From Pseudomonadales bacterium (GTDB lineage: Bacteria > Pseudomonadota > Gammaproteobacteria > Pseudomonadales > DC-out160), in the NCBI GenBank assembly GCA_016765265.1, contig JAESQG010000255.1:1-6558 (forward strand): a stretch of DNA of 6,558 nucleotides, written 5' to 3'. The first letter of the stretch is position 1. Every line of letters begins with the position of its first letter. The notes under the pieces were generated by a model, which was not told the origin of the DNA, ran no database searches, and saw only the letters and a program-made list of their open reading frames with translations. A program made the translations under genes and the position numbers. Positions 1-5,718 of this stretch are shown piece by piece.

Positions 1-303
1 TTCCAGAGCACCGGGTCGAGTATTCGTAACAAAGATATCAGCATCTCGAATCATTCGCTTTAAAGCTTCCAACCCTTCTGGTCTTGTAATATCTAACGCA
101 ATGGCGCGTTTCCCCCTGTTATCCAAGTCAAACAAAGGATTACCGAGATCCTCGTTTTTAGTTGGTGTAGGAAAGGCACGCCAAGGATCACCTTTAGGCG
201 ACTCTACTTTGATGACGTCAGCTCCCCAATCTCGCATAATACCGCCAGCTGATGGCGCAGCAACATAAGTCGCCATTTCTATGACTTTTACTCCCTTTAA
301 CAT
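1..303 (-). CDS. CaiB/BaiF family (class III) CoA-transferase, N-terminal fragment
   Basis: The frame runs from an ATG at 303 off the left edge, giving the first 101 residues of a protein that is normally about 380-420 long. It opens MLKGVKVIEMATYVAAPSAG and continues with GADVIKVESPKGDPWR (about 27-42), DNRGKRAIALD (61-71) and DADIFVTNTRPG (87-98). This is the characteristic N-terminal Rossmann-like half of class III CoA-transferases such as formyl-CoA transferase and CaiB. Members move CoA between an acyl-CoA and a carboxylic acid in the cytoplasm. The catalytic aspartate lies further on, outside the window, so activity and substrate cannot be judged. A purine-rich AAAGGGAG ends about 9 bases before the ATG and supports the start. 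The gene follows the SDR gene on the same strand after an 83-base gap that holds a tandem repeat, so cotranscription is likely. Family assignment is firm; the substrate is unknown. Confidence 0.93.
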   Translation of the reverse strand, partial: MLKGVKVIEMATYVAAPSAGGIMRDWGADVIKVESPKGDPWRAFPTPTKNEDLGNPLFDLDNRGKRAIALDITRPEGLEALKRMIRDADIFVTNTRPGALE

Positions 304-330
304 GAAGCTTCACTCCCTTTAATTAATAGG

Positions 331-390
331 TTCAACAACTCAAGGTTCAACAACTCAAGGTTCAATAACTCAAGATTCAATAACGTTCAA
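331..390. repeat. 15-bp intergenic tandem repeat, about 3.7 copies
   Basis: The unit TTCAACAACTCAAGG is present at 331-345 and 346-360, then as TTCAATAACTCAAGA at 361-375, and decays into TTCAATAACGTTCAAG from 376. The array fills most of the gap between the SDR and CoA-transferase genes. Its degenerate last copy contains the SDR stop codon (387-389). The two copies nearest the CoA-transferase are identical, which suggests recent duplication. On the minus strand the unit reads, in frame with the SDR, as a leucine-rich pentapeptide (LLNLE), but only beyond the stop. Confidence 0.93.
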
Positions 391-1214
391 GACACAGAAA
401 GGGGCCGGTACACTTTAATAGGATGATAGCTTTTTTGATATTTCGCCTGTCTGGACCAGCGTAATCCGGCAGCGCTACCCCCATCCACTGCTATGGCCTG
501 ACCAGTAACAAAAGTGGATCGGTCTCCTGCTAACCAACAAGCCATTTGAGCAATATCATCGGGTTGACCGGTACGCGGTATCGCCTGGGTAATTTTGATG
601 TTTTTCTCTTTTAATGTTTCATCCCTACCTACGGTATTGGTAGACAAAGGCGTCACAATAAAGCCAGGACAAATCGCATTAACTCGGATGTTATTTTCAC
701 CCACCTCAAGAGCCACAGTCTTCGTCAGTTGTACCACGGCTGCTTTGGCAACAGAATAAAAATGCGGCGTATGACCACAAACCAACGCAGCAACACTGGC
801 AGTATTGATCAAACTGCCCCCGCCTTGGTTTTTCATTATGGGTATCGCGTGCTTCATACCAAGAAAAACGCCCTTTACCAATACATCCATGGTGATGTCA
901 TAGTCTTCTACTGGCGTATCCTCTAGCGGGCCCATTGCACCCCCAAAACCCGCGTTGTTAAAAACGCAATCCAAACGACCCCACTCGGTGCCGGCCATTT
1001 CAATTGCGGCCTTTACCTGCGCTTCAACGGTGACATCGGTTTTCGCAAACACCGCCGACCCCTTAAGCGAATCAGCCAAGGCCTGGCCTCGCTCTTCCTG
1101 CATATCCGCAATGACTACTCTTGCACCTTCTTCAATAAAACGTTTCACAGAAGCTTCGCCAATACCGCTGGCACCTCCTGTGATAACCGCAACTTTACCG
1201 TCTAATTCACCCAT
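387..1214 (-). CDS. Short-chain dehydrogenase/reductase (classical SDR)
   Basis: A 275-residue cytoplasmic oxidoreductase of the classical SDR family. The cofactor motif TGGASGIG is at 12-19, and Asp37 after the second beta strand suggests NAD(H) rather than NADP(H). NNAG is at 86-89, the catalytic set is Ser140, Tyr153 and Lys157 (YSVAK), PG is at 183-184, and VDGG at 243-246 ends the usual fold. About 25 further residues follow (LRWSRQAKYQ and on), a somewhat long basic tail. I chose the ATG at 1214 over one 11 codons upstream: it is preceded by AGGGAG at 6 bases, and MGELDGKVAVITGG is the normal family N-terminus. The gene lies upstream of a CoA-transferase on the same strand, so an alcohol or hydroxyacyl-CoA dehydrogenase in a catabolic route is a reasonable inference. 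The substrate cannot be read from sequence. The stop codon lies in a decayed copy of the adjoining 15-bp repeat. Confidence 0.95.
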   Translation of the reverse strand: MGELDGKVAVITGGASGIGEASVKRFIEEGARVVIADMQEERGQALADSLKGSAVFAKTDVTVEAQVKAAIEMAGTEWGRLDCVFNNAGFGGAMGPLEDTPVEDYDITMDVLVKGVFLGMKHAIPIMKNQGGGSLINTASVAALVCGHTPHFYSVAKAAVVQLTKTVALEVGENNIRVNAICPGFIVTPLSTNTVGRDETLKEKNIKITQAIPRTGQPDDIAQMACWLAGDRSTFVTGQAIAVDGGSAAGLRWSRQAKYQKSYHPIKVYRPLSVS

Positions 1215-1220
1215 GATGTT

Positions 1221-1226
1221 CTCCCT
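1221..1226 (-). promoter_or_regulatory. Ribosome binding site deciding the SDR start
   Basis: On the minus strand AGGGAG (within AAGGGAGAA) lies 6 bases before the ATG at 1214. The longer in-frame alternative, starting at 1247, would place this site inside the coding sequence and add 11 residues not typical of SDR N-termini. The shorter start is therefore preferred. Confidence 0.8.
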
Positions 1227-1265
1227 TATGATTGGTTTTGTGGTCAATTGCTAAAGTTGAATCAG

Positions 1266-1293
1266 ATTATCCAATTCGATAGGTAAGTTGCAA
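1266..1293 (-). promoter_or_regulatory. Candidate sigma70 promoter for the SDR / CoA-transferase genes
   Basis: Reading the minus strand, TTGCAA (1288-1293, 4 of 6 to TTGACA) and GATAAT (1266-1271, 5 of 6 to TATAAT) are separated by 16 bases. Transcription would start near 1259, leaving a leader of about 45 bases. One arm of an 11-bp inverted repeat (1278-1288) covers most of the spacer, where a repressor would block polymerase. This is a by-eye match only. Confidence 0.42.
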
Positions 1294-1345
1294 GTATTGA
1301 TGATCGAGTTCTTCCGTTAAACCGGGTACAATTTACTTACCTATC
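1278..1345. promoter_or_regulatory. 11-bp perfect inverted repeat, candidate paired operator
   Basis: GATAGGTAAGT at 1278-1288 is matched exactly by its reverse complement ACTTACCTATC at 1335-1345, with 46 bases between them and 57 bases centre to centre. The left arm sits between the proposed -10 and -35 of the SDR promoter and the right arm directly abuts the 15-bp repeat array. An arm in a promoter spacer with a second arm upstream fits a regulator that binds two sites. No regulator gene is present in the window, so the binding protein is unknown. Confidence 0.5.
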
Positions 1346-1348
1346 AAC

Positions 1349-1423
1349 TTCTGCCAGTACAATTTCTGCCAGTACAATTTCTGCCAGTACAATTTCTACC
1401 AGTACAATTTCTACCAGTACAAT
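1349..1423. repeat. 15-bp intergenic tandem repeat, five full copies
   Basis: The unit TTCTGCCAGTACAAT is repeated exactly at 1349-1363, 1364-1378 and 1379-1393, followed by two copies of the variant TTCTACCAGTACAAT (1394-1408, 1409-1423). It lies in the divergent gap between the SDR and GNAT genes, 59 bases upstream of the GNAT start. Each copy contains TACAAT, one base from a consensus -10 box, but none has a convincing -35. One frame is open through the array (SASTI/STSTI) but has no start codon, so it is judged non-coding. Confidence 0.96.
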
Positions 1424-1472
1424 AAAATAACTGAATTTCTAAGGCCTATGTAAAAACAGGTTTTGAATTACT

Positions 1473-1477
1473 AGGAG
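1473..1477 (+). promoter_or_regulatory. Ribosome binding site before a GTG start
   Basis: AGGAG lies 4 bases before the GTG at 1482. The next in-frame ATG is at residue 37, which would remove the first strand and helix of the GNAT fold. The GTG start is therefore the sensible choice despite the rather short spacing. Confidence 0.75.
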
Positions 1478-1481
1478 TATC

Positions 1482-1904
1482 GTGGAGATATCACTGATCC
1501 CTAAAAAGGATATCTATTCAATTATTCCGTTGCTCAGAATTTTGAATGAGACATTGAGCGAAGAATTGTTGCAAACTCGACTAGATGAAATGATTTTACA
1601 AGGTTATGAGTGCGTCGGCATCTATGACCGATCTAAACTAATCGGTATATGCGGGCTTTGGGTGGTCACTAAATACTACGTAGGAAAACATATTGAACCT
1701 GATAATATGGTATTTCTACCCGAGTACCGATCCAAAGGTCTTGGCAATCAATTAATGGCTTGGATTTATGAATATGGCATATCGAAAGGTTGTGTGGCCA
1801 GTGAGTTGAATTGCTATTTACCCAATAAAAAGGGCAATGCCTTCTGGGAAAATGAAGGATATGAAGCGATCGGGTTTCATTACCAAAAAAAACTAAAGTC
1901 ATGA
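1482..1904 (+). CDS. GNAT family N-acetyltransferase
   Basis: A 140-residue single-domain protein with a GTG start, close to the usual length of a compact GNAT enzyme. The first strand and helices occupy about 1-40, and the central strands (ECVGIYDRSKLIGICGLWVV) lie around 43-62. The acetyl-CoA pyrophosphate loop is the clear signature YRSKGLGNQLM at 82-92, with the R-x-x-G-x-G pattern at Arg83, Gly86 and Gly88. The C-terminal FWENEGYEAIGFHYQKKL matches the usual last strand pair (F-x-x-x-G-F/Y). Such enzymes transfer an acetyl group from acetyl-CoA to an amine in the cytoplasm; the substrate here is unknown. The gene stands alone on the plus strand, flanked by a 15-bp repeat array upstream and a 17-bp array downstream, and converges on the PDZ gene. 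Family is confident, function is not. Confidence 0.9.
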   Translation: MEISLIPKKDIYSIIPLLRILNETLSEELLQTRLDEMILQGYECVGIYDRSKLIGICGLWVVTKYYVGKHIEPDNMVFLPEYRSKGLGNQLMAWIYEYGISKGCVASELNCYLPNKKGNAFWENEGYEAIGFHYQKKLKS

Positions 1905-1942
1905 TGGAGCAATCTACTTGAATTACAAGGTCCCGAGTTTTA

Positions 1943-1985
1943 TCGCCATACAAGTTCCTTCGCCATACAAGTTCCTTCGCCATAC
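1943..1985. repeat. 17-bp intergenic tandem repeat, about 2.5 copies
   Basis: TCGCCATACAAGTTCCT occurs exactly at 1943-1959 and 1960-1976, followed by the partial copy TCGCCATAC at 1977-1985. It lies between the converging ends of the GNAT and PDZ genes. The unit is not a multiple of three, so it is unlikely to be coding. Part of the unit (GCCATACAA) resembles part of the 15-bp array upstream of the GNAT gene (GCCAGTACAA), which may be chance. Confidence 0.92.
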
Positions 1986-2017
1986 ATCAAGCAATACCTG
2001 CAATTGTTATCTGCTAA

Positions 2018-2794
2018 TTAATTCATTGCAAAACCAAGAGGACCGCGCGTCACCGAAAGCGCCAATAGCTCCCCATTTCGTAGGACGTCTACCAAAACGG
2101 ATTCCCCATATTCTCCCTGGACACTGAGAGTCCGAAGCTCATACAGATGAAAAACCCGTTGGCCGTCGTAGGCAACAATTTTATCCCCTGATTTGATCCC
2201 AGCGTTGGCTGCTGGCATATGCGCAAGAACTTCGGTCATGGCAATATTAGTGGCTCTACCCTTAGCCTTCAAATACTGAGCGTAGTTGTCATCTCCTAGA
2301 TCGGCTCTCAATGGGTTGATATTTTCTAATCCCATCGAATAATCATTATTGGCAATATACATATCTCGTCGATCGTGCCAGGCGTCTATGGCCTGTTGTT
2401 TCGTAAATCTATTCTCTTGATCGCTTATCCAGTGCGAGTTTTGATAGTCCAATCCATTTTTTACCCATTGATCAATCAGCTCTGCATGCAATTCGCCAGT
2501 GGTAGTTTCACCTTGCCCTGAATTGGGAGAAAAAATATCATCGACGTTAATGTCTTCATAATTAACATCCGGGGCATTTACTTTGCTCTCTACGTGGCCC
2601 TCAGTATTATTCTCGGTTTGTTCGACTATGGTTTTCTGTGTAAGGTTTTCAACTTCATCGCTTAATTGAGAAATACTCACCGAGTTTAAATGTATCGTTT
2701 CTTCCAATTTCAAATTTCTGAAAATAGAGTTTATATTGCTGATACACAGCAATGTAATTAAACCAACAGCAATATATCGACTAGAATCACTCAT
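2018..2794 (-). CDS. Membrane-anchored PDZ-domain protein
   Basis: A 258-residue protein with one hydrophobic segment at about 8-25, probably an uncleaved anchor placing the rest in the periplasm. An acidic, Asn/Thr-rich, poorly conserved stretch follows (about 45-105, partly coiled-coil-like around 30-60). A middle region (about 105-180) contains LIDQWVKNGLDYQNSHW and NPLRADLGDDNYAQYL. The C-terminal PDZ domain (about 184-256) includes PAANAGIKSGDKIVAYDGQR (194-213), VLVDVLRNGE (233-242) and a terminal GPLGF (251-255) of the kind that ends many bacterial PDZ domains. No serine-protease or metalloprotease domain accompanies it, so it probably acts as an adaptor or substrate-binding protein. 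GGAG 7 bases upstream supports the ATG. It lies 45 bases downstream of the lipoprotein gene on the same strand, so the two probably form an operon. The partner is unknown. Confidence 0.85.
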   Translation of the reverse strand: MSDSSRYIAVGLITLLCISNINSIFRNLKLEETIHLNSVSISQLSDEVENLTQKTIVEQTENNTEGHVESKVNAPDVNYEDINVDDIFSPNSGQGETTTGELHAELIDQWVKNGLDYQNSHWISDQENRFTKQQAIDAWHDRRDMYIANNDYSMGLENINPLRADLGDDNYAQYLKAKGRATNIAMTEVLAHMPAANAGIKSGDKIVAYDGQRVFHLYELRTLSVQGEYGESVLVDVLRNGELLALSVTRGPLGFAMN

Positions 2795-2839
2795 ATCATC
2801 ACTCCACCAGTGTTTTATGAAATCATAGATTTTGCGGCG

Positions 2840-3376
2840 TTATATTCGCTGGCTTCCGGTTTGCTCGCAAAAATGTTGTGTTGGTCCTTGGCCGAAGGGA
2901 TTAACAATCATATCTAATCCGTTAGTTTTCTGGACCCATTGAACACGAAATCGTTCATTGGTATTCAATTCTGTAAAGTCAGCAAACTGATTTTCGCCAT
3001 TAAAAACATAATAGGCGTTTGACGATTGCAAACTACCGGTGACGTAAAGCGTGTATTCTCCTGTTCCTATTACCCCCGTAATACTGGGATTAGGCCCTGA
3101 ACCCCAAGTTATCCCCGATGAGGAAATAATTTCCACATCCATGACCATTTTTCCAATCAATCCCTGTAAATCACAATCGAGAAAGAAACGAGACTGATTA
3201 CCACTCCCGCTAGCAGTGTCCTCGCTGATATTGTTTTCATTGACACTGTTGTCTGGAATATTGTTGTCTGGGTCCTTGGCAACCTCCCCTCCACTACCAC
3301 CACCACAAGCTATTAAACCGGACAGCGTGATCAAACAAAAAAAGTAACCTAGTCCTCGCCCGCTTAGATATCTCAT
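2840..3376 (-). CDS. Small secreted lipoprotein of unknown function
   Basis: A 178-residue protein with a type II (lipoprotein) signal: MRYLSGRG, a hydrophobic core, and the lipobox LIAC with the lipidated Cys24, followed by GGGSGG. There is no Asp after the Cys, so sorting to the outer membrane is expected. A flexible acidic linker (about 31-60) contains a five-residue near-duplication, PDNNI then PDNSV, coming from a 15-bp tandem duplication. The mature domain (about 62-178) looks beta-rich and has two cysteines, Cys68 and Cys170, near its ends, which could form a disulphide. I do not recognise the family. The start at 3376 is chosen because AAGGAGG lies 5 bases upstream and the lipoprotein signal begins there; an upstream ATG at 3433 would put 19 residues ahead of it. 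It is probably cotranscribed with the PDZ gene 45 bases downstream and is divergent from the haloperoxidase gene. Confidence 0.82.
   Translation of the reverse strand: MRYLSGRGLGYFFCLITLSGLIACGGGSGGEVAKDPDNNIPDNSVNENNISEDTASGSGNQSRFFLDCDLQGLIGKMVMDVEIISSSGITWGSGPNPSITGVIGTGEYTLYVTGSLQSSNAYYVFNGENQFADFTELNTNERFRVQWVQKTNGLDMIVNPFGQGPTQHFCEQTGSQRI
3247..3276. repeat. In-gene 15-bp imperfect tandem duplication in the lipoprotein linker
   Basis: TGTTGTCTGG occurs at 3247-3256 and again at 3262-3271, an exact offset of 15 bases. On the coding (minus) strand it yields PDNNI followed by PDNSV at residues 36-45 of the lipoprotein. The copies match only over the first ten bases, so this is an older or diverged event. 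Confidence 0.6.
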
Positions 3377-3381
3377 ATTCG

Positions 3382-3388
3382 CCTCCTT
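3382..3388 (-). promoter_or_regulatory. Strong ribosome binding site deciding the lipoprotein start
   Basis: AAGGAGG on the minus strand ends 5 bases before the ATG at 3376, a near-perfect Shine-Dalgarno sequence. It fixes the start at the beginning of the lipoprotein signal peptide rather than at the upstream in-frame ATG at 3433. Confidence 0.88.
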
Positions 3389-3432
3389 ACGAGTTGTTAT
3401 TTTGCAGTTGGGAATCAACCTAATTAACCTCA

Positions 3433-3460
3433 ATTACCTACTGTCACCGACATAGGTCAA
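3433..3460 (-). promoter_or_regulatory. Weak candidate promoter for the lipoprotein-PDZ unit
   Basis: On the minus strand TTGACC (3455-3460, 5 of 6 to the -35 consensus) is followed after 16 bases by GGTAAT (3433-3438, 4 of 6 to the -10 consensus). The predicted start near 3426 leaves a leader of about 50 bases. The match is modest and by eye, in AT-rich DNA where chance matches are common. Confidence 0.28.
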
Positions 3461-3684
3461 ACAAGCATACTCATCGGCCATTAGACTTTAGGGGTAAACG
3501 AAATTAAGAAACAGTAAATTAGGAAAGGAGAATTTGTGTATTATTAGCTATTGATAACTAATAGAATTTCATAGTAACGACCTCTGTACCGTACTGTTTA
3601 CTCTAAAAGAACATTTTTTTACGCCTACTAACTATTTCCCTTACTCTAAATCCGTTATGCTTCGTTGCATTCCAATTATTCTTT

Positions 3685-3714
3685 TTGTAAGCTTAACTGG
3701 CTAAAAACAATAAT
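3685..3714 (+). promoter_or_regulatory. Weak candidate promoter for the haloperoxidase gene
   Basis: TTGTAA (3685-3690, 4 of 6) and AATAAT (3709-3714, 5 of 6) are 18 bases apart. Transcription would start around 3721, giving a very short leader of about 13 bases. This would fit the poor ribosome site of the gene, but the local sequence is AT-rich and the match could be chance. Confidence 0.28.
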
Positions 3715-3733
3715 AAAAACCTAGGCTAACCCC

Positions 3734-5689
3734 ATGAAATATAATAGTAATAATTATATCCGCACCACTTTAGTTGTTGCCCTTGCCAGTTGCCTGTTGG
3801 CCAGTTGCGTGTGGCGAACAAACGATACTGCACCCTCTGTAGCGCGCAAATGGAATGAAGTGCTTCTAGACGCTATTCGTAACGATTACGCAAGACCTAC
3901 GGTACATGCTAGAAATTTATTTCACATTTCAGCGGCCATGTATGATGCCTGGGCTAGTGTGAGTTCACCTGAAGAACCCTTTTTATTCGGTAAAACCGTT
4001 GCTTCTTATACCTGTGCGGCAAACCCCGTACCCACGCCCAGTAATCTGACTGCTTTTCAGGAAGAAGCCATTAGTTTCGCGGCATACCGCATTATCAGGC
4101 ATAGATTTTCTGGATCACCAGGCGCTGTGGGCATTGCAACAGCGGCAGATAACTTAATGATTGCGCTCGGTTATAACCTAGCAGATGAAAGCATCGATTA
4201 TTCCCAGGGCTCTGCTGCCGCACTGGGTAATTATATCGCTAGTTGCTATCTTGCTTTTGGTCTTCAAGATGGATCCAACGAGATAAATGATTACGCAAAC
4301 CTTTTTTATGAGCCCGTAAACCCTAACATTGAACCTGAAAATCCGGGCAATCCGGGCATTATTGATCTGAACCGCTGGCAGGCTATTGCCCTGACTTTAT
4401 TTATCGATCAAGCGGGTAACCCGATAACAGGCGCACCGGAATTTTTAAGCCCTGAGTGGGGAAGTGTTGTGCCGTTTGCATTAACCGATGCAGATAAGAC
4501 AATACTATCGACTCCCGATGGTGATTATTCAGTTTATTATGATCCTGGGCAGCCGCCGCAGATCGAAGACCCCACCGCAGCAGGCAAAGAGTTTAACGAA
4601 TATAAATGGAACTTTGCCTTGGTAGCGGTATGGTCCAGTCATCTTGACCAAAACGACGGTGTCATGATTGACATTTCCCCAGCGAGCATTGGCAATGTAC
4701 AAACTTTGCCAACCAGTTTCGAAGATTACGATGCCTTTTATAATTTGCTACAAGGTGGTGATGGTGCTACAGGTTATAGCCGTAACCCTAAAACCGGATT
4801 GCCGTACAAACAGCAGTTCGTACCCCGAGGGGACTATGGCCGCGTTCTAGCAGAATTTTGGGCAGATGGCCCTGATTCTGAAACACCCCCAGGACATTGG
4901 TTTGTGCTTTTGAATAGCGTTAATGACCATCCCGCGTTTCGTAAACGATGGCAGGGCAACGGAGAGATTCTACCTAATCTAGAATGGGACATTAAAAGCT
5001 ATTTCGCTATGGGTGGAACCATGCACGATGCCGCTGTAGCCGCCTGGGGAATCAAGGGGTATTATGATTATATCCGCCCCGTTTCAGCGATCAGAGCCAT
5101 GGCTGACCGAGGTCAAAGCTCTGATGACACCTTGGCTTCCTATCATGTAGATGGCATTCCTTTAATAGAAAATCATATTGAATTAGTCACCGCAGGTGAC
5201 TCATTGGCGGGCACTGATAATGTTAACGTGGGAAAGATTAAAATTCTTTCTTGGAAGGGTCCCGCTTATGTTATCGACCCAGACCTTGATCAAGCAGGTG
5301 TGGATTGGATTTTGGCAGAAAATTGGTGGCCCTATCAACGGCCGACATTTGTAACGCCACCCTTTGCGGGCTACATATCGGGACATTCTACCTATTCCCG
5401 TGCAGCCGCACTGTTAATGGGTGCCATGACAGGAGACGAGTATTTTCCCGGTGGTAAGAGTGGGTTTGAAGTTAATAAAAATGAATTTCTTGTATTTGAA
5501 GAAGGCCCAAGCGTGGATATGACCTTAGAATGGGCCACCTATATCGATGCATCCGATCAATGTAGTCTATCCAGAATTTGGGGCGGTATTCATCCGCCAG
5601 CAGATGATATTCCTGGACGCTTAATTGGCGAAAAAATTGGACCCGCGGCTTTTGCTCTTGCCAATAGTTATTTTGAAGGATCAAACTAA
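3734..5689 (+). CDS. Vanadium-dependent haloperoxidase-like lipoprotein
   Basis: A 651-residue exported protein. The N-terminus is a lipoprotein signal with two lipobox candidates, LASC at 17-20 and LASC at 22-25. The all-helical body starts with SVARKWNEVLLDAIRNDYARPTVHARNLFH (35-64). The haloperoxidase/PAP2 vanadate-binding signature is complete: Lys441 with x6 and Arg448-Pro449, Ser549-Gly550-His551, and S-R-x5-H-x3-D at 613-624 with His620 as the expected axial vanadate ligand and His551 as the acid-base histidine. Two second-shell positions match fungal chloroperoxidase: Trp438 (three before the Lys) and Phe544 (seven before His551, in TPPFAGY). The usual Pro of PSGH is Ile548. Known enzymes use H2O2 to oxidise halides; this bacterial clade may differ, and a phosphatase role is possible. 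The ribosome site is weak (TAGG, 8 bases before the ATG). No terminator is evident downstream. Confidence 0.9.
   Translation: MKYNSNNYIRTTLVVALASCLLASCVWRTNDTAPSVARKWNEVLLDAIRNDYARPTVHARNLFHISAAMYDAWASVSSPEEPFLFGKTVASYTCAANPVPTPSNLTAFQEEAISFAAYRIIRHRFSGSPGAVGIATAADNLMIALGYNLADESIDYSQGSAAALGNYIASCYLAFGLQDGSNEINDYANLFYEPVNPNIEPENPGNPGIIDLNRWQAIALTLFIDQAGNPITGAPEFLSPEWGSVVPFALTDADKTILSTPDGDYSVYYDPGQPPQIEDPTAAGKEFNEYKWNFALVAVWSSHLDQNDGVMIDISPASIGNVQTLPTSFEDYDAFYNLLQGGDGATGYSRNPKTGLPYKQQFVPRGDYGRVLAEFWADGPDSETPPGHWFVLLNSVNDHPAFRKRWQGNGEILPNLEWDIKSYFAMGGTMHDAAVAAWGIKGYYDYIRPVSAIRAMADRGQSSDDTLASYHVDGIPLIENHIELVTAGDSLAGTDNVNVGKIKILSWKGPAYVIDPDLDQAGVDWILAENWWPYQRPTFVTPPFAGYISGHSTYSRAAALLMGAMTGDEYFPGGKSGFEVNKNEFLVFEEGPSVDMTLEWATYIDASDQCSLSRIWGGIHPPADDIPGRLIGEKIGPAAFALANSYFEGSN
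3782..3811. repeat. In-gene 15-bp tandem duplication of the haloperoxidase lipobox
   Basis: CTTGCCAGTTGCCTG (3782-3796) is followed directly by TTGGCCAGTTGCGTG (3797-3811), matching at 12 of 15 positions. It encodes LASCL then LASCV, so the signal peptide carries two consecutive lipobox-type cysteines, Cys20 and Cys25. The duplication is in frame and has the same period as two of the intergenic arrays. Confidence 0.75.
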
Positions 5690-5718
5690 GGTGAGGTTAC
5701 CCACTGACCCCATAGCTC

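Larger units (their letters stand above)
3377..3733. other. 357-bp AT-rich divergent intergenic region
   Basis: This gap separates the lipoprotein (minus) and haloperoxidase (plus) genes. I see no gene, stable hairpin or tandem array in it. It holds the lipoprotein ribosome site, weak candidate promoters in both directions, and a strong unattached Shine-Dalgarno-like stretch, AGGAAAGGAG (3521-3530). It also has two direct copies of TTACTCTAAA (3598-3607 and 3641-3650), 43 bases apart. A 15-codon hydrophobic frame at 3657-3704 has no ribosome site and is not called. Confidence 0.7.

Noticed and set aside
729..1254. Plus-strand open frames of 65 and 99 codons opposite the SDR gene
   Set aside because: They are antisense shadows of a gene with all SDR motifs; their translations show no domain and they lack good ribosome sites.
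1317..1430. Open plus frame through the 15-bp array giving SASTI/STSTI pentapeptides
   Set aside because: There is no start codon or ribosome site. A 15-bp unit without stops is open by default.
1905..2030. Terminator between the GNAT and PDZ genes (CTTG/CAAG at 1917-1929; TGCAAT/ATTGCA at 1999-2030)
   Set aside because: The stems are four and six pairs, one with a 20-base loop, and neither is followed by a T tract.
1669..2127. Minus-strand 104-codon frame over the GNAT gene and plus-strand 69-codon frame over the end of the PDZ gene
   Set aside because: Both lie opposite well-supported genes and run through the 17-bp repeat; compositions are not protein-like.
3657..3704. 15-codon hydrophobic frame MLRCIPIILFVSLTG
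   Set aside because: It has an ATG but no ribosome site and is too short to separate from chance in AT-rich DNA.
4340..4357. 9-bp duplication AATCCGGGC giving NPGNPG in the haloperoxidase
   Set aside because: It is a short codon-level repeat in a loop, common by chance, and does not match the 14-17 bp period.
4668..5684. Short frames inside the haloperoxidase gene on both strands
   Set aside because: They overlap a 651-residue gene with a full active-site signature and have no independent support.
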